A DNA stretch of 64,000 bases from Marinobacterium sp. LSUCC0821 (GTDB lineage Bacteria; Pseudomonadota; Gammaproteobacteria; Pseudomonadales; Balneatricaceae): NCBI RefSeq assembly GCF_012848475.1, contig NZ_CP051666.1, forward strand, positions 767,501 through 831,500, read 5' to 3'. The notes beneath the pieces are model-generated. The model was given only the letters and a program-made list of their open reading frames with translations, was not told the DNA's origin and ran no database searches. The position numbers and the translations under genes are program-made. The stretch's first letter is position 1; every line of letters starts with the position of its first letter. Below, one piece after another: positions 38,700 to 47,776 of this stretch.

Positions 38700-39125
38700 T
38701 TAACTGAATACCACAAGGGCTTCTGGTCCGACCCAGAAAAAAGGATTGTAGGCTATCTCCCATAGATGACCATCGGGATCTTTGAAATAACCACAATAAC
38801 CGCCCCAAGTTGTCTTCTGAGGCGTCTTAGTCAAGGTAGCGCCAGCCCTAACAGCTTGCTCTACCACCTGATCAACTTCGAGTTCAGAGGGGACATTGTG
38901 CGCCAAGCTAAAACCAGCAAAGCCATTACCTATTGGAGATACTTGCGCATCCTCGGCTAAATCGTTTCGACCAAATAGCCCCAGCCAGGTACCGTTAAGT
39001 GTGAAAAAGGCCACCTCTGGAGGTGATTCCATTCTAGGAAAGCCCAACCCATCTTCATAAAAAGCGATAGCTCGTGCTAAATCCTTAACACCCAACGTAA
39101 TCATGCTGATTCTTGGTTGCACCAC
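38700..39125 (-). CDS. VOC family (glyoxalase-like) protein
   Basis: A 141-residue vicinal-oxygen-chelate fold protein made of two beta-alpha-beta-beta-beta repeats. It has ISMITLGVKDLARAIAFYEDGLGF at the start and the GYCGYFKDPDGHLWEIAYNP end, with Glu and His typical of metal ligands. Function could be a dioxygenase, isomerase or resistance protein; the sequence does not decide. It starts at GTG with GAGG upstream. Same strand as the dioxygenase and DoxX genes but with its own gap. Confidence 0.85.
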   Translation of the reverse strand: MVQPRISMITLGVKDLARAIAFYEDGLGFPRMESPPEVAFFTLNGTWLGLFGRNDLAEDAQVSPIGNGFAGFSLAHNVPSELEVDQVVEQAVRAGATLTKTPQKTTWGGYCGYFKDPDGHLWEIAYNPFFWVGPEALVVFS

Positions 39126-39184
39126 TCACACCTCAATACGATTAATGGACTACATTTATAGCAGTCATCTTATGCATAGTGAAA

Positions 39185-39982
39185 CTATGCAGCCTGCCAG
39201 AGATAGTTAGAAGCCTGTTTATTCAAGATATCGATATTGGTAAATGAGTCTGCAGATCTGCCTGCAATACCAGCACAGACATGCAGGGGTAGCAGGTGCT
39301 CCTCACGAGGGTGGCAGAAATGGGCTCCAGGTGCCTGATTCCACTCAACCAAACGCGCTTTAATTTGAGTGTATTCCAAATCACTGTTTGTCAGCGATTC
39401 GGTTAACCAGGATTCAAAGCTTAGATTTGCTGAGCGTATTTCGGCACTGTCCGCAAAGAAGGCACGCATATTATGAAAAGAGAAACCCGATCCTAGGAAC
39501 AGAACCCCCTCCTCATCTAACTTAGCCAGTGCCTCTCCTAGTTGGAGATGCTGCAGTGGGTCTAATGAGCTTGAGAGTGATATTTGAAGGACCGGAATAT
39601 CAGCCTGGGGGTACATCAACATCAGCGGAATAAATACGCCGTGATCTAAACCACGCTCTTCATACAATCTGACGTTAAATCCATCTACCTGCAATACCTT
39701 GGCAATATTGCTAGCAAGTTGCGGATTTCCAGGCGCTGGATATTTAAATTGATAACTCTCAGCTGGAAAACCGAAGTAATCAAAGAGCAGCGAGGGTGAC
39801 GAGCTACTTGTAATCGCTATCTCGTCACTCTCCCAATGAGCACTAATCACAACGATTGCCCTTGGCTTTGGGAACTTACTAGGTAGCTGTTTAAGCATAG
39901 AGACAAGTTCTGCGTGCTGTGGATCTCCAAGCAGCGGCATAGGGCCACCACCGTGAGAGATAAATGCAATATCGTATTTCAT
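39185..39982 (-). CDS. DODA-type extradiol ring-opening dioxygenase (YgiD-like)
   Basis: Class III extradiol dioxygenase fold, 265 residues, 4,5-DOPA dioxygenase type. Metal ligands are probably His10 (FISHGGGPMP), a His near 50 (ISAHWESD) and a later pair in GLDHGVFIPL and FCHPREEHLLPL. Substrate is an aromatic catechol; E. coli YgiD cleaves L-DOPA in vitro. It follows a DoxX gene on the same strand and both are divergent from a LysR gene, a common arrangement in proteobacteria. Confidence 0.9.
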   Translation of the reverse strand: MKYDIAFISHGGGPMPLLGDPQHAELVSMLKQLPSKFPKPRAIVVISAHWESDEIAITSSSSPSLLFDYFGFPAESYQFKYPAPGNPQLASNIAKVLQVDGFNVRLYEERGLDHGVFIPLMLMYPQADIPVLQISLSSSLDPLQHLQLGEALAKLDEEGVLFLGSGFSFHNMRAFFADSAEIRSANLSFESWLTESLTNSDLEYTQIKARLVEWNQAPGAHFCHPREEHLLPLHVCAGIAGRSADSFTNIDILNKQASNYLWQAA

Positions 39983-40009
39983 GATTAGCTCTCTCTTGAT
40001 TTGCTCAAC

Positions 40010-40444
40010 TTAACTCCTAGCTAGCAGCTTATCCACTGATAACTTACCACCGCCCATCACTAGCAGTGATGCAGTTGCAGCAAGCAGTGCCAAAGCATAT
40101 TCGTATCCATTGTTGCTAAGGAAAAGGCCATTCGCAAAGTGTACCCAGAATAGAGCAACTGCCATCGCAACAACGTTAAGGGCCGCGCCAACCCGAGTCA
40201 GTAGACCAAACACCAACATGAGTCCGCCAAAGAACTCACCGCTTCCAGCAAGAAGAGCCATCAGGTAACCAGGCTCCAAACCGATGGAACCCATCCACTG
40301 GCCAGTACCCTCTAATCCGTAACCACCGAACCAAGCAAAAAGTTTCTGAGCACCATGCGCAGCTAGGATAAGCCCTACTGGAACACGAAGAAGAAGCGCT
40401 TCATAGCCAGCATCACTCTTAAGTAGGCAATTTAATTTACTCAT
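40010..40444 (-). CDS. DoxX family membrane protein
   Basis: A 144-residue four-helix membrane protein of the DoxX/DoxD type, roughly LRVPVGLILAAHGAQKLF, GEFFGGLMLVFGLLTR, a third helix near ALNVVAMAVALFW and a last one near YALALLAATASLLVMGG. Members take part in redox balance or quinone-linked processes, but exact role is unknown. The ATG at 40444 has GGAG 7 bases upstream; the longer frame lacks a ribosome site. First gene of the pair with the dioxygenase. Confidence 0.88.
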   Translation of the reverse strand: MSKLNCLLKSDAGYEALLLRVPVGLILAAHGAQKLFAWFGGYGLEGTGQWMGSIGLEPGYLMALLAGSGEFFGGLMLVFGLLTRVGAALNVVAMAVALFWVHFANGLFLSNNGYEYALALLAATASLLVMGGGKLSVDKLLARS

Positions 40445-40548
40445 TGTAGAACTCCATTGATTAATTGATGTAGGTGATACTACAGATGATGATTTCATTG
40501 ATTAATATGACTACTATTGAATAATTATAAATATGGTTTTGATAATTT

Positions 40549-41412
40549 ATGGACAAGCTTACAACCATCAAAACCTTCCACACCGTAGTTAAGCTAAAAA
40601 GCTTCTCAAAAGCGGCAGATGAACTTGGGCTATCACCACAACTCACCAGCAAGTATGTCTCTGCACTAGAAGCTGAACTTGGCATTAGGTTAATTAACAG
40701 AACGACTCGGCGATTGAATTTAACAGCTGAGGGGGCCTCCTACTTTGAGGAGTCACTTAAAATTCTCGAGTCATTAGAGTCTCTGGAAAATCGCCTTACC
40801 GACCTTAAAATGAACCCATCAGGCTTACTACGAGTAAGCGCCCCGGTATCGCTAGGCAACCAACAACTGGGGGATATTATTGGTCATTTTTTAGAGCGCT
40901 ACCCGGAACTATCCATCGACATTCAGCTTAATGACCGCAAAGTGGATATCATTGAGGAAGGTTTCGATGTTGCCCTTCGCATAGGCTCCATGGTGGACTC
41001 TAATCTGGTGGCGAGACGACTAGCACCCGTTGAAGTGTTGGTCTGTGCGTCGCCCGCATACACGGCAAAGCATGGTGTACCAAGAGGAGTAGCGGACCTA
41101 AAACCCCACAAGGTCTTAAAGTACTCCTACCTATCCAATCAGAGTGGTTTTGAGGGACACGAAACCCCTGTTATAAGCAACAGTGGAGAGCTACTCGCTA
41201 AAGCTGCTAAGTCTGGAATTGGTGTTGTCATGGCGCCAGGTTACATAGTTAAAGACGCAATTGCCGCGGGTGAATTAACCACTCTTTTCTCACTAAACGA
41301 AACAGATAATCTAGCACTCTATGCTCTCTATCCGCACCGCACGCTTCTATCGTTAAAGGTAAAAAGCTTTGTTGACTATTTAGTCGATGCTTTTGATGGC
41401 GTAAAACTCTGA
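40549..41412 (+). CDS. LysR family transcriptional regulator
   Basis: A 287-residue LysR protein: N-terminal winged helix-turn-helix (KSFSKAADELGLSPQLTSKYVSALEAELG, residues about 18-46, read in parts) and a C-terminal substrate-binding domain from about 90. It is divergent from the DoxX-dioxygenase pair with a 104-base shared gap, so it very likely controls them, responding to an aromatic or quinone-like inducer. The inducer is not known. Confidence 0.93.
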   Translation: MDKLTTIKTFHTVVKLKSFSKAADELGLSPQLTSKYVSALEAELGIRLINRTTRRLNLTAEGASYFEESLKILESLESLENRLTDLKMNPSGLLRVSAPVSLGNQQLGDIIGHFLERYPELSIDIQLNDRKVDIIEEGFDVALRIGSMVDSNLVARRLAPVEVLVCASPAYTAKHGVPRGVADLKPHKVLKYSYLSNQSGFEGHETPVISNSGELLAKAAKSGIGVVMAPGYIVKDAIAAGELTTLFSLNETDNLALYALYPHRTLLSLKVKSFVDYLVDAFDGVKL

Positions 41413-41472
41413 GTAACTACTCCTAACAGCTCGTTACTCACTATATACTTACATTTTTTGTGGAAAATTAAG

Positions 41473-42060
41473 ATGCAAGCCGACTTTATCCCCTCGCTTC
41501 TATCAACCTTATCGCTTGTATCCCTAGCAGAGATTGGTGATAAGAGTCAGCTTGTCTGTATGGCACTGGCTACTCGCTATCGTCACTGGCCAGTACTCTG
41601 GGGTGCAGCAGTCGCTTTTATGCTGTTTAATCTTCTTGCGGTTGCTTTTGGAGCCAGTATAGCTGCCTGGCTCCCAGAAATCGTGATAACAGGAATTGTC
41701 GCGATCATGTTTATTATTTTCGGAATACAAGCCATCAAGACCCCAGAAGAGGATGAAGAGGTCGATATCGATCAAAATGCTAGCCACAGTATATTTATCA
41801 CGACCTTCTTAATGATTTTACTCTCTGAGTTTGGCGACAAAACCCAGATTGCTGTTGCAGGCTTATCGACAACCCTCTCAGCAGTTCCTGTGTGGATTGG
41901 AGCAAGCATCGCGCTGATTGCCATATCTGCACTGGGAATATGGGCAGGAAAATCCTTAACTGGAAGAGTCCCTATGCATTGGTTACATCGCATAGGCGGT
42001 GTCCTCTTCCTAACCTTTGCTGGTTTCGCGAGCGTTCGCTTCATCTCGATTCTCATTTAA
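41473..42060 (+). CDS. TMEM165/GDT1 family cation transporter
   Basis: A 195-residue membrane protein with six helices in two repeats. Each repeat has the ExGDK(S/T) cation-site motif: EIGDKSQL near residue 22 and EFGDKTQI near residue 121. Family members export Mn(II) or Ca(II). The ATG at 41473 is preferred over an upstream TTG. A cytosolic acidic loop (TPEEDEEVDID) separates the halves. It lies downstream of the LysR gene on the same strand by about 60 bases. A manganese riboswitch is not seen. Confidence 0.9.
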   Translation: MQADFIPSLLSTLSLVSLAEIGDKSQLVCMALATRYRHWPVLWGAAVAFMLFNLLAVAFGASIAAWLPEIVITGIVAIMFIIFGIQAIKTPEEDEEVDIDQNASHSIFITTFLMILLSEFGDKTQIAVAGLSTTLSAVPVWIGASIALIAISALGIWAGKSLTGRVPMHWLHRIGGVLFLTFAGFASVRFISILI

Positions 42061-42109
42061 TATCCAAATAAGCACTATGCAGTATTAACAAACTGGAACT
42101 ACTTAATCG

Positions 42110-43030
42110 ATGCCAAATATGCAGAGAATTTTAACCCTTACAACAGCATTACTTCTTAACGGCCAGGCCGTAGCAAGTGCGCTAGAGACCATCAAGGTTA
42201 AAGAGAACATCTACGCTATCGTGGGTGGTTTAGAACAACGATCTCCAAGCAACCTTGGTAACAACGCTACCTTTGGTTTTGTAGTGACTAGCGACGGGGT
42301 CGTGCTAATCGATGCGGGGGGAACTGAACTCGGAGCTAAAGCGATTGAACAGGAAGTTCGCTCGGTGACTGATAAGCCTATAGTAACGGTGATTAATACC
42401 GGGGGGCAGGATCATCGCTGGTTTGGCAATCACTACTTCGCATCTCTAGGTGCAGAGACAATTACAGCCATGGCGACCGCTGCAGATCACCTGAAACGTC
42501 AATCTATGCAGATAGAGGGGATGAAAAACTTCACGCAAGATGGCTGGGTGGGGACAGAACCTCAGGTAGCAAAAACGCTGATAGAGAGCGAGACCGACTA
42601 CCAACTGGGCGACACTGAATTCTCATTTATACCGGTGGGCCCTGCACATACCGCCAATGAAAATTTTGTCTGGTTACCTAAAGAGCAGGTGCTATTTAGT
42701 GGCGATGTTGTCTATGTAGAGCGCATGCTTGGAATTATGGACCACAGTAACCACAAGCCATGGTTAGAGACCCTAGCACGGATAGAGGCTTTAAATCCGT
42801 CGGTTATTATTCCGGGACATGGGCATCCAACTTCGCTTGAAACCGCTAAAAGAGATACCTTTGAGTACCTCAATTTTTTGCGTGAAGAGGTTGCGGCAAT
42901 ATTGGATGACGGTGGCGATATGCAATCGATCTCTACTATCGATCAGAGTAAATATGAGTATCTAATCTCTTATGAGTCACTACACGGGGCCAATGCTCAG
43001 CGTGTTTTTGAAGAGATGGAGTGGGAGTAA
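42110..43030 (+). CDS. Metallo-beta-lactamase-fold protein with altered metal motif
   Basis: A 306-residue MBL-fold protein with an N-terminal signal peptide (about 1-23, ending at AVAS-A), so probably periplasmic. It resembles SoxH and quinoprotein-associated hydrolases. The canonical HxHxDH motif is replaced by Gly98-Gly-Gln-Asp101-His102 after NT, with one residue fewer, so the first two His ligands are lost. The later ligands (GPAHT, SGDVVY, IPGHGHP) remain. It may bind a single metal or have lost hydrolysis. It follows the GDT1 gene by 49 bases and ends at a terminator. Confidence 0.85.
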   Translation: MPNMQRILTLTTALLLNGQAVASALETIKVKENIYAIVGGLEQRSPSNLGNNATFGFVVTSDGVVLIDAGGTELGAKAIEQEVRSVTDKPIVTVINTGGQDHRWFGNHYFASLGAETITAMATAADHLKRQSMQIEGMKNFTQDGWVGTEPQVAKTLIESETDYQLGDTEFSFIPVGPAHTANENFVWLPKEQVLFSGDVVYVERMLGIMDHSNHKPWLETLARIEALNPSVIIPGHGHPTSLETAKRDTFEYLNFLREEVAAILDDGGDMQSISTIDQSKYEYLISYESLHGANAQRVFEEMEWE

Positions 43031-43096
43031 CCTCACCATAGGTTGAGGCATTCACAATACTCCCTACAACCGCTCTCTTTTCAATAAGTTACAAAT

Positions 43097-43130
43097 AACC
43101 GGGAAGTGCTCACGCAGTTTCCGGTTTTTT
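43097..43130 (+). terminator. Terminator of the MBL-fold gene
   Basis: AACCGGGAA (43097-43105) pairs with TTTCCGGTT (43118-43126) with one G-T wobble around a 12-base loop, then TTTT. Confidence 0.75.
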
Positions 43131-43256
43131 AATTCCAAAATATTTCTAATTTTATCTTCTATTTCGAACCGAACATGATTAACATGCTAACAATAAGTTG
43201 ATATATCAACAAAATTGATAGAGCTAATACCTACAATAAAATTAGGAGTTAACGTC

Positions 43257-45191
43257 ATGCAGTATCACCTAAATGGCTTTAAACCAGGCAACTACCAGGT
43301 CATCGATGAAGCGCGCCAGCCCTACCCGAACCCACCGGTAGAGGATCTACCTAGCGAGGTTGATGTCCTGATTGTAGGTACAGGCCCTGCCGGTCTTACC
43401 ATGGCTCGCCAACTATCAATATTCTCTGATATTAAAACCTGTATCGTCGATATGGCTCCTGGCCCTCTCCTCTTTGGCCGTGCAGACGGTATCTCTTGTC
43501 GTACTCAGGAGATTATGGAAGCGTTCAACTGCAGCGAGATGGTGGTTAAAGAGACCTACCACCTCATGCAGAACACTTACTGGGAACCGGACCCAGAAAA
43601 CCCACAGAATATCCGTCGCCTATACAAAATCGATGATGCCCGTCTTGGCTTGTCAGAGTTTAAACACGGCATCGTTAACCAAGCGCGACTGCATGAGCTG
43701 TTAACTGATGGCATGGAGAACTCAGTTACAGGGCTTAAACCTCACTACAGTCGTAAGCTTGTCTCATTTGAGATCGATGAGTCACTGACTCAGGATCTAA
43801 ACGCATACCCGATTACTGCCACCTTTGAACGAACGGATGAAATGGGTAAGGGCAAATTGGAGACAGTAAAGGCGCGCTTTGCCGTTGGTTGTGACGGCGG
43901 TCGCAGCAGCGTACGTCGCGGTATGGGAATTGCGCTGCAGGGCGACTCAGCCAACAAGGCTTGGGGCGTGATGGATATTCTGCTTAATACAGATTTCCCA
44001 AATATTCGTGTAAAAGCATTTATCCAATCAAAGGATCACGGCGCGGTGATGACTATTCCGCGCGAAGGTGGATACCTCATCCGCTTCTACGTTGAATTGG
44101 ATCTACTCGGCAAGGATAAACGTGCCGCCGATGTAGCCCTGACAGAGAAGGATATCATTGCCAAAGCACAGAAGATTTTCCACCCTTACAAGCTTGATGT
44201 GAAAGAGGTCGCTTGGTGGTCTATCTATGAAGTGGGGCAACGTATCGCTGAACGCTTCGATAACCGCCCATTAGAGTCTAGTGAAGATATTTTCCCGCGT
44301 GCCTTCCTGGCTGGTGATGCCTGTCATACCCACAGCCCTAAAGGGGGTTGGGGTCTAAACACCTCACTACCCGATACCTTTAACCTAGGTTGGAAGATGG
44401 CCCATGTTCTGCAGGGTAAGGCAGATCCTAAACTTCTCAACACTTACGCGACAGAGCGACGTAAAGTGGCTCAGCATTTGATTGATGCCGACCGTGAACT
44501 CTCTAAACTGGTAGCAACCCGCCCTACTGCTGATGACCAATCAGAGCAGGCGCACGTCGATACCAAGAAAATTGAAGAGTTCATGAAACGCCAAAGCGGT
44601 TTTGTAGCTGGCACATCAATCGAGTACTTCCCATCGTACATTTCGACCGGGCAAGAGAACCAACAGCTAGCAACGGGCTTTAACATCGGTCAGCGCTTCC
44701 ACTCAGCTGAAGCAGCTCGTGTTGCCGATGGACGCCACCAGCATCTTGGTCATCTGGTGAAAGCTGATGGACGCTGGAGAGTGTTCATATTTGGTGGCAA
44801 GGATGATCCGCGTAATAGCGCTTCAAGCAGTTATCAATTGGTTGATTACTTAGCCAACCATAGCGAATCGCCTATCGTTAAATACACACCTAAGGGTGCG
44901 GATGTGGATTCTGTAATCGATACCTATGCTGTTTTCCAGCAGCAGGATCTAGAGATGCACGATCTACCAAAATTCCTATGGCCTGCGAAAGGTAAGTATG
45001 GCCTCAATGATTACGAGAAGGTTTTCCAACCGATTAAAGGTGCGGATATTTTCGATATGCGTGGCATTAATAGAGATGCAGGTTGTATTGTGATCGTGCG
45101 TCCAGATCAGCACGTAGCAAACATCCTTCCGCTAACTGCACATGAAGCGCTGTCAAAATTCTTTGACCACTTCATGATTGAGCAGAACTGA
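43257..45191 (+). CDS. FAD-dependent phenol 2-monooxygenase / 3-hydroxybenzoate 4-monooxygenase-like protein
   Basis: Flavoprotein hydroxylase of 644 residues. FAD motif GTGPAGLTMARQL near residue 40, the DG motif GCDGGRSSVRRGMG near 212, and the GD motif FLAGDACHTHSPKGGWGLNTSL near 355. The C-terminal about 200 residues form the thioredoxin-like phenol hydroxylase dimerisation domain. This layout and length match MobA of Comamonas (3-hydroxybenzoate 4-hydroxylase) and fungal phenol hydroxylase. The likely product is a catechol. AGGAG stands before the ATG at 43257. Regulators or ring-cleavage genes are not in the same operon, though an extradiol dioxygenase lies 3.3 kb away. Confidence 0.88.
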   Translation: MQYHLNGFKPGNYQVIDEARQPYPNPPVEDLPSEVDVLIVGTGPAGLTMARQLSIFSDIKTCIVDMAPGPLLFGRADGISCRTQEIMEAFNCSEMVVKETYHLMQNTYWEPDPENPQNIRRLYKIDDARLGLSEFKHGIVNQARLHELLTDGMENSVTGLKPHYSRKLVSFEIDESLTQDLNAYPITATFERTDEMGKGKLETVKARFAVGCDGGRSSVRRGMGIALQGDSANKAWGVMDILLNTDFPNIRVKAFIQSKDHGAVMTIPREGGYLIRFYVELDLLGKDKRAADVALTEKDIIAKAQKIFHPYKLDVKEVAWWSIYEVGQRIAERFDNRPLESSEDIFPRAFLAGDACHTHSPKGGWGLNTSLPDTFNLGWKMAHVLQGKADPKLLNTYATERRKVAQHLIDADRELSKLVATRPTADDQSEQAHVDTKKIEEFMKRQSGFVAGTSIEYFPSYISTGQENQQLATGFNIGQRFHSAEAARVADGRHQHLGHLVKADGRWRVFIFGGKDDPRNSASSSYQLVDYLANHSESPIVKYTPKGADVDSVIDTYAVFQQQDLEMHDLPKFLWPAKGKYGLNDYEKVFQPIKGADIFDMRGINRDAGCIVIVRPDQHVANILPLTAHEALSKFFDHFMIEQN

Positions 45192-45206
45192 TCACAGATT
45201 AGATTG

Positions 45207-45232
45207 AAAGCCTGCTGATGCGGGCTTTTTTT
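45207..45232 (+). terminator. Terminator of the flavin monooxygenase gene
   Basis: AAAGCCTGC and GCGGGCTTT pair with one wobble around TGAT, followed by a T-run. Confidence 0.82.
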
Positions 45233-45320
45233 CACCATAAAAAATCATTGTAAAACTCTATTTGAAAAAACAGTCACGGTGTCGTGTATAGTGGACCTAT
45301 TCAAATTAGGGCATCTCATT

Positions 45321-46496
45321 GTGAACCAGATTGAACATTCAAAAGAGCTTCGTAACCAGCGCAACAAGGTAATCTTTGCTGGTATCTGCTCTATGATTCT
45401 GACGGTAGGTATAGCCCGCTTTGCTTACACCCCTCTTCTGCCCTTAATGCTCGAGGAGACGGCACTAACTAAACTTTTCGGGGGCTGGCTTGCAACATTC
45501 AACTACATTGGATACCTAGCCGGTGCGCTGTTAGCTGCAAGCCTTAAAGAACTCTCTGTTAAATTCTATCTCTACCGTCTCTACCTCCTGCTTGCCGCCA
45601 TAACAACCTATGCCACGGGACTGACTGATAACCAGTTGGCCTGGACTATTCTTCGATTTATATCGGGTGTCTCTAGTACAGCGGGATTATTGTTAGCTTC
45701 TGGCCTCGTTATCAATTGGCTGAGAGCCAACAGTTTCAAACCACAACTGGGTGTCCACTTTATCGGCATGGGTGTAGGGATTGTCTTCACCGGCCTTATA
45801 ACGGCGCTACTAGCAGATAAACTCCTTTGGGACGCGCAATGGCAGTACCTAGGTCTATTTGGCTGCATATTTCTTATACCTGCCTGGTTCTGGATGCCCT
45901 ATCCAGAGAAGTTTGTACAAAACAGTAGCAGTGCAGTGGAACAGCCCTCTTCACGCTTCATGAAACTCTTTATCGCGACCTATTTCTGCGCAGGCGTGGG
46001 CTATGTCATCAGTGCTACGTTTATTGTGGATATCCTAGAGAAGACTCCACAACTTACAGGTAAAGGGGGTTGGGTCTGGGTAATTGTGGGTATATCTGCG
46101 GCACCCTCAGCGATACTCTGGGACAAAATTGCCAACCGCATCGGCCAGATACAGGCGCTGCAACTCGCTTACCTAATAGAGATTATCTCTTTTGTCCTGC
46201 CTCTAACTACAGAGAACAGCACCTTCAGCTTTATCGCCTCAATATTCTGGGGCGCGACCTTTGGCGGAATAGTGAGCCTCACTCTCGCTATTGTGGGTCG
46301 TGCTTTCCCAGCAAACCCAGCTAAAGCGATGGCTAAATTAACAATCAGCTTCGGTGTTGCCCAGATCGTTGCCCCTATCTTTGCAGGCTATATCGCCGAT
46401 GCTACAGGCACCTATTTGTGGGCGTTGATCATCGCAACCCTGGTGATGCTGGCCGGTATGATCTTCCTTCACAAAATTGGATATGAAGTTAAATAG
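45321..46496 (+). CDS. MFS transporter, YbfB/YjiJ family
   Basis: A 391-residue major facilitator with about twelve helices and the family start VGIARFAYTPLLPLM. Substrate is unknown; some members lie by aromatic-catabolism genes and may import aromatic acids. I chose GTG at 45321 (AGGG upstream at slightly long spacing); an earlier GTG at 45279 would add 14 residues. It follows the flavin monooxygenase, but with a terminator between them. Confidence 0.85.
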   Translation: MNQIEHSKELRNQRNKVIFAGICSMILTVGIARFAYTPLLPLMLEETALTKLFGGWLATFNYIGYLAGALLAASLKELSVKFYLYRLYLLLAAITTYATGLTDNQLAWTILRFISGVSSTAGLLLASGLVINWLRANSFKPQLGVHFIGMGVGIVFTGLITALLADKLLWDAQWQYLGLFGCIFLIPAWFWMPYPEKFVQNSSSAVEQPSSRFMKLFIATYFCAGVGYVISATFIVDILEKTPQLTGKGGWVWVIVGISAAPSAILWDKIANRIGQIQALQLAYLIEIISFVLPLTTENSTFSFIASIFWGATFGGIVSLTLAIVGRAFPANPAKAMAKLTISFGVAQIVAPIFAGYIADATGTYLWALIIATLVMLAGMIFLHKIGYEVK

Positions 46497-46498
46497 CT

Positions 46499-47542
46499 TC
46501 AACAAAGTTTTGATACTAACTCCCTAGTTAGTAACTCTGCAGAAATTGCTTTGCAGCCCGCGGTATTGGTCCCAGACCATAGGGGCGTGTAATCTGCACA
46601 ACTCAACTCTTCTGCAGCTGAACGCAAAGGGGCAGATGCTGGAGTTGCATAAGGGAAACTAGGTGCCTGTCTATTCCAAGCGCCGAGCTTCTCTATCATC
46701 CCATTAACTATCCCTCGTGCCGGTCGACCTGAAAATATGTTGGTGATGACTGTGTTAGGTGAAGTGGATGCTGCCAACGCTTCACGATGAAGTGGCGAGG
46801 TTTTTGCCTCATCACAGAGAAGAAAAGAGGTGCCAACCTGAACTGCGCTGGCTCCTAATTCAATTAACTCCTTCACATCTTGAGCAGATCCGACCCCACC
46901 TGCAGCGATTACAGGTACTTTGACCCGCTCAACTATCTCTTTAAGCAACTGCTTCGTAGGTAACTGGGAACTGAGATCGTCCGTCAAAAAGATTCCGCGA
47001 TGGCCTCCCGCTTCAACACCCTGAGCAATAATGGCATCTACCCCCTGCTCTTCGAGCCAAATCGCCTCTGCTGCAGTTGTGGCAGATGAGAATATCAGTG
47101 CACCACTTTCACGCACTTCCGCTAATAGCTCCTCACTGGGTAGACCAAAATGAAAACTGACAACAGCAGGCTTTACTCGCTTCACCACCACAGCAAACTC
47201 TGCACTGAAGGGGCGGCGCACAGAGCCATAGTTAATCGAGTGCTCATCGACGCCATACTTTTGATAATCCGCGGCAAAGAGCCCACTCCAATCAGATAGC
47301 GCGGTATCGGTAACATCTGGCATGGTGTGGCAGAAGAAGTTGAGGTTAAATGGGTTTGAGGTCGCGGCACGGATTCGAGCAACTTCAGACTCAACCGTTT
47401 CAGGCGTTAACATGGCACAAGGCAGGGAGCCCAAACCTCCTGCCTTCGATACAGCAATGGTAAGTTCGGCATCTTGAACACCTGCCATTGGGGCTTGCAC
47501 GACTGGCAGGTTGAGACCTAACTGCTTAAACGTAGGGTGCAT
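46499..47542 (-). CDS. Nitronate monooxygenase family protein
   Basis: FMN enzyme of the 2-nitropropane dioxygenase TIM-barrel family that oxidises propionate-3-nitronate or related toxic nitro compounds. The 347-residue product begins with LNLPVVQAPMAGVQDAEL, has FHFGLP, the conserved VEAGGHRG with the catalytic His near residue 177, and the FMN-phosphate motif VPVIAAGGVGS. It converges on the MFS gene with 2 bases between stops and stands alone on its strand. Confidence 0.9.
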   Translation of the reverse strand: MHPTFKQLGLNLPVVQAPMAGVQDAELTIAVSKAGGLGSLPCAMLTPETVESEVARIRAATSNPFNLNFFCHTMPDVTDTALSDWSGLFAADYQKYGVDEHSINYGSVRRPFSAEFAVVVKRVKPAVVSFHFGLPSEELLAEVRESGALIFSSATTAAEAIWLEEQGVDAIIAQGVEAGGHRGIFLTDDLSSQLPTKQLLKEIVERVKVPVIAAGGVGSAQDVKELIELGASAVQVGTSFLLCDEAKTSPLHREALAASTSPNTVITNIFSGRPARGIVNGMIEKLGAWNRQAPSFPYATPASAPLRSAAEELSCADYTPLWSGTNTAGCKAISAELLTRELVSKLC

Positions 47543-47687
47543 ACAAATTCATCCTTTGAACTCTTAAAACTTTGCACTCTTTAAACTAGTGCTAGCACCA
47601 CTCTACCACCGAGGATCACGCCTCTCACCCTGCCTATTAGTATATTGATCTTACCTAAGGTCAACTTTTCATATAAAAAACCGTTGT

Positions 47688-47706
47688 AAATGCGAATCAT
47701 TCTCAT
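47688..47706 (+). promoter_or_regulatory. Fur box 1 upstream of the iron importer
   Basis: AAATGCGAATCATTCTCAT matches the Fur consensus GATAATGATAATCATTATC in most positions. It shares ATGCGAATCATT with two other sites in the window (47721 and 56104). Confidence 0.75.
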
Positions 47707-47720
47707 ATATTATTCTTCGT

Positions 47721-47738
47721 AAATGCGAATCATTCGCA
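47721..47738 (+). promoter_or_regulatory. Fur box 2 upstream of the iron importer
   Basis: AAATGCGAATCATTCGCA contains the 7-1-7 palindrome TGCGAAT-C-ATTCGCA. The two boxes lie 33 bases apart, 40-90 bases before the start of the substrate-binding protein, so iron repression is very likely. Confidence 0.82.
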
Positions 47739-47776
47739 AAAACCAATCAACACAAACCTAAAGGATTAAGGTGGTA

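Noticed and set aside
38592-38707. Integron attC sites
   Set aside because: No paired core-site arrangement and no integrase or gene cassettes; only short repeated motifs.
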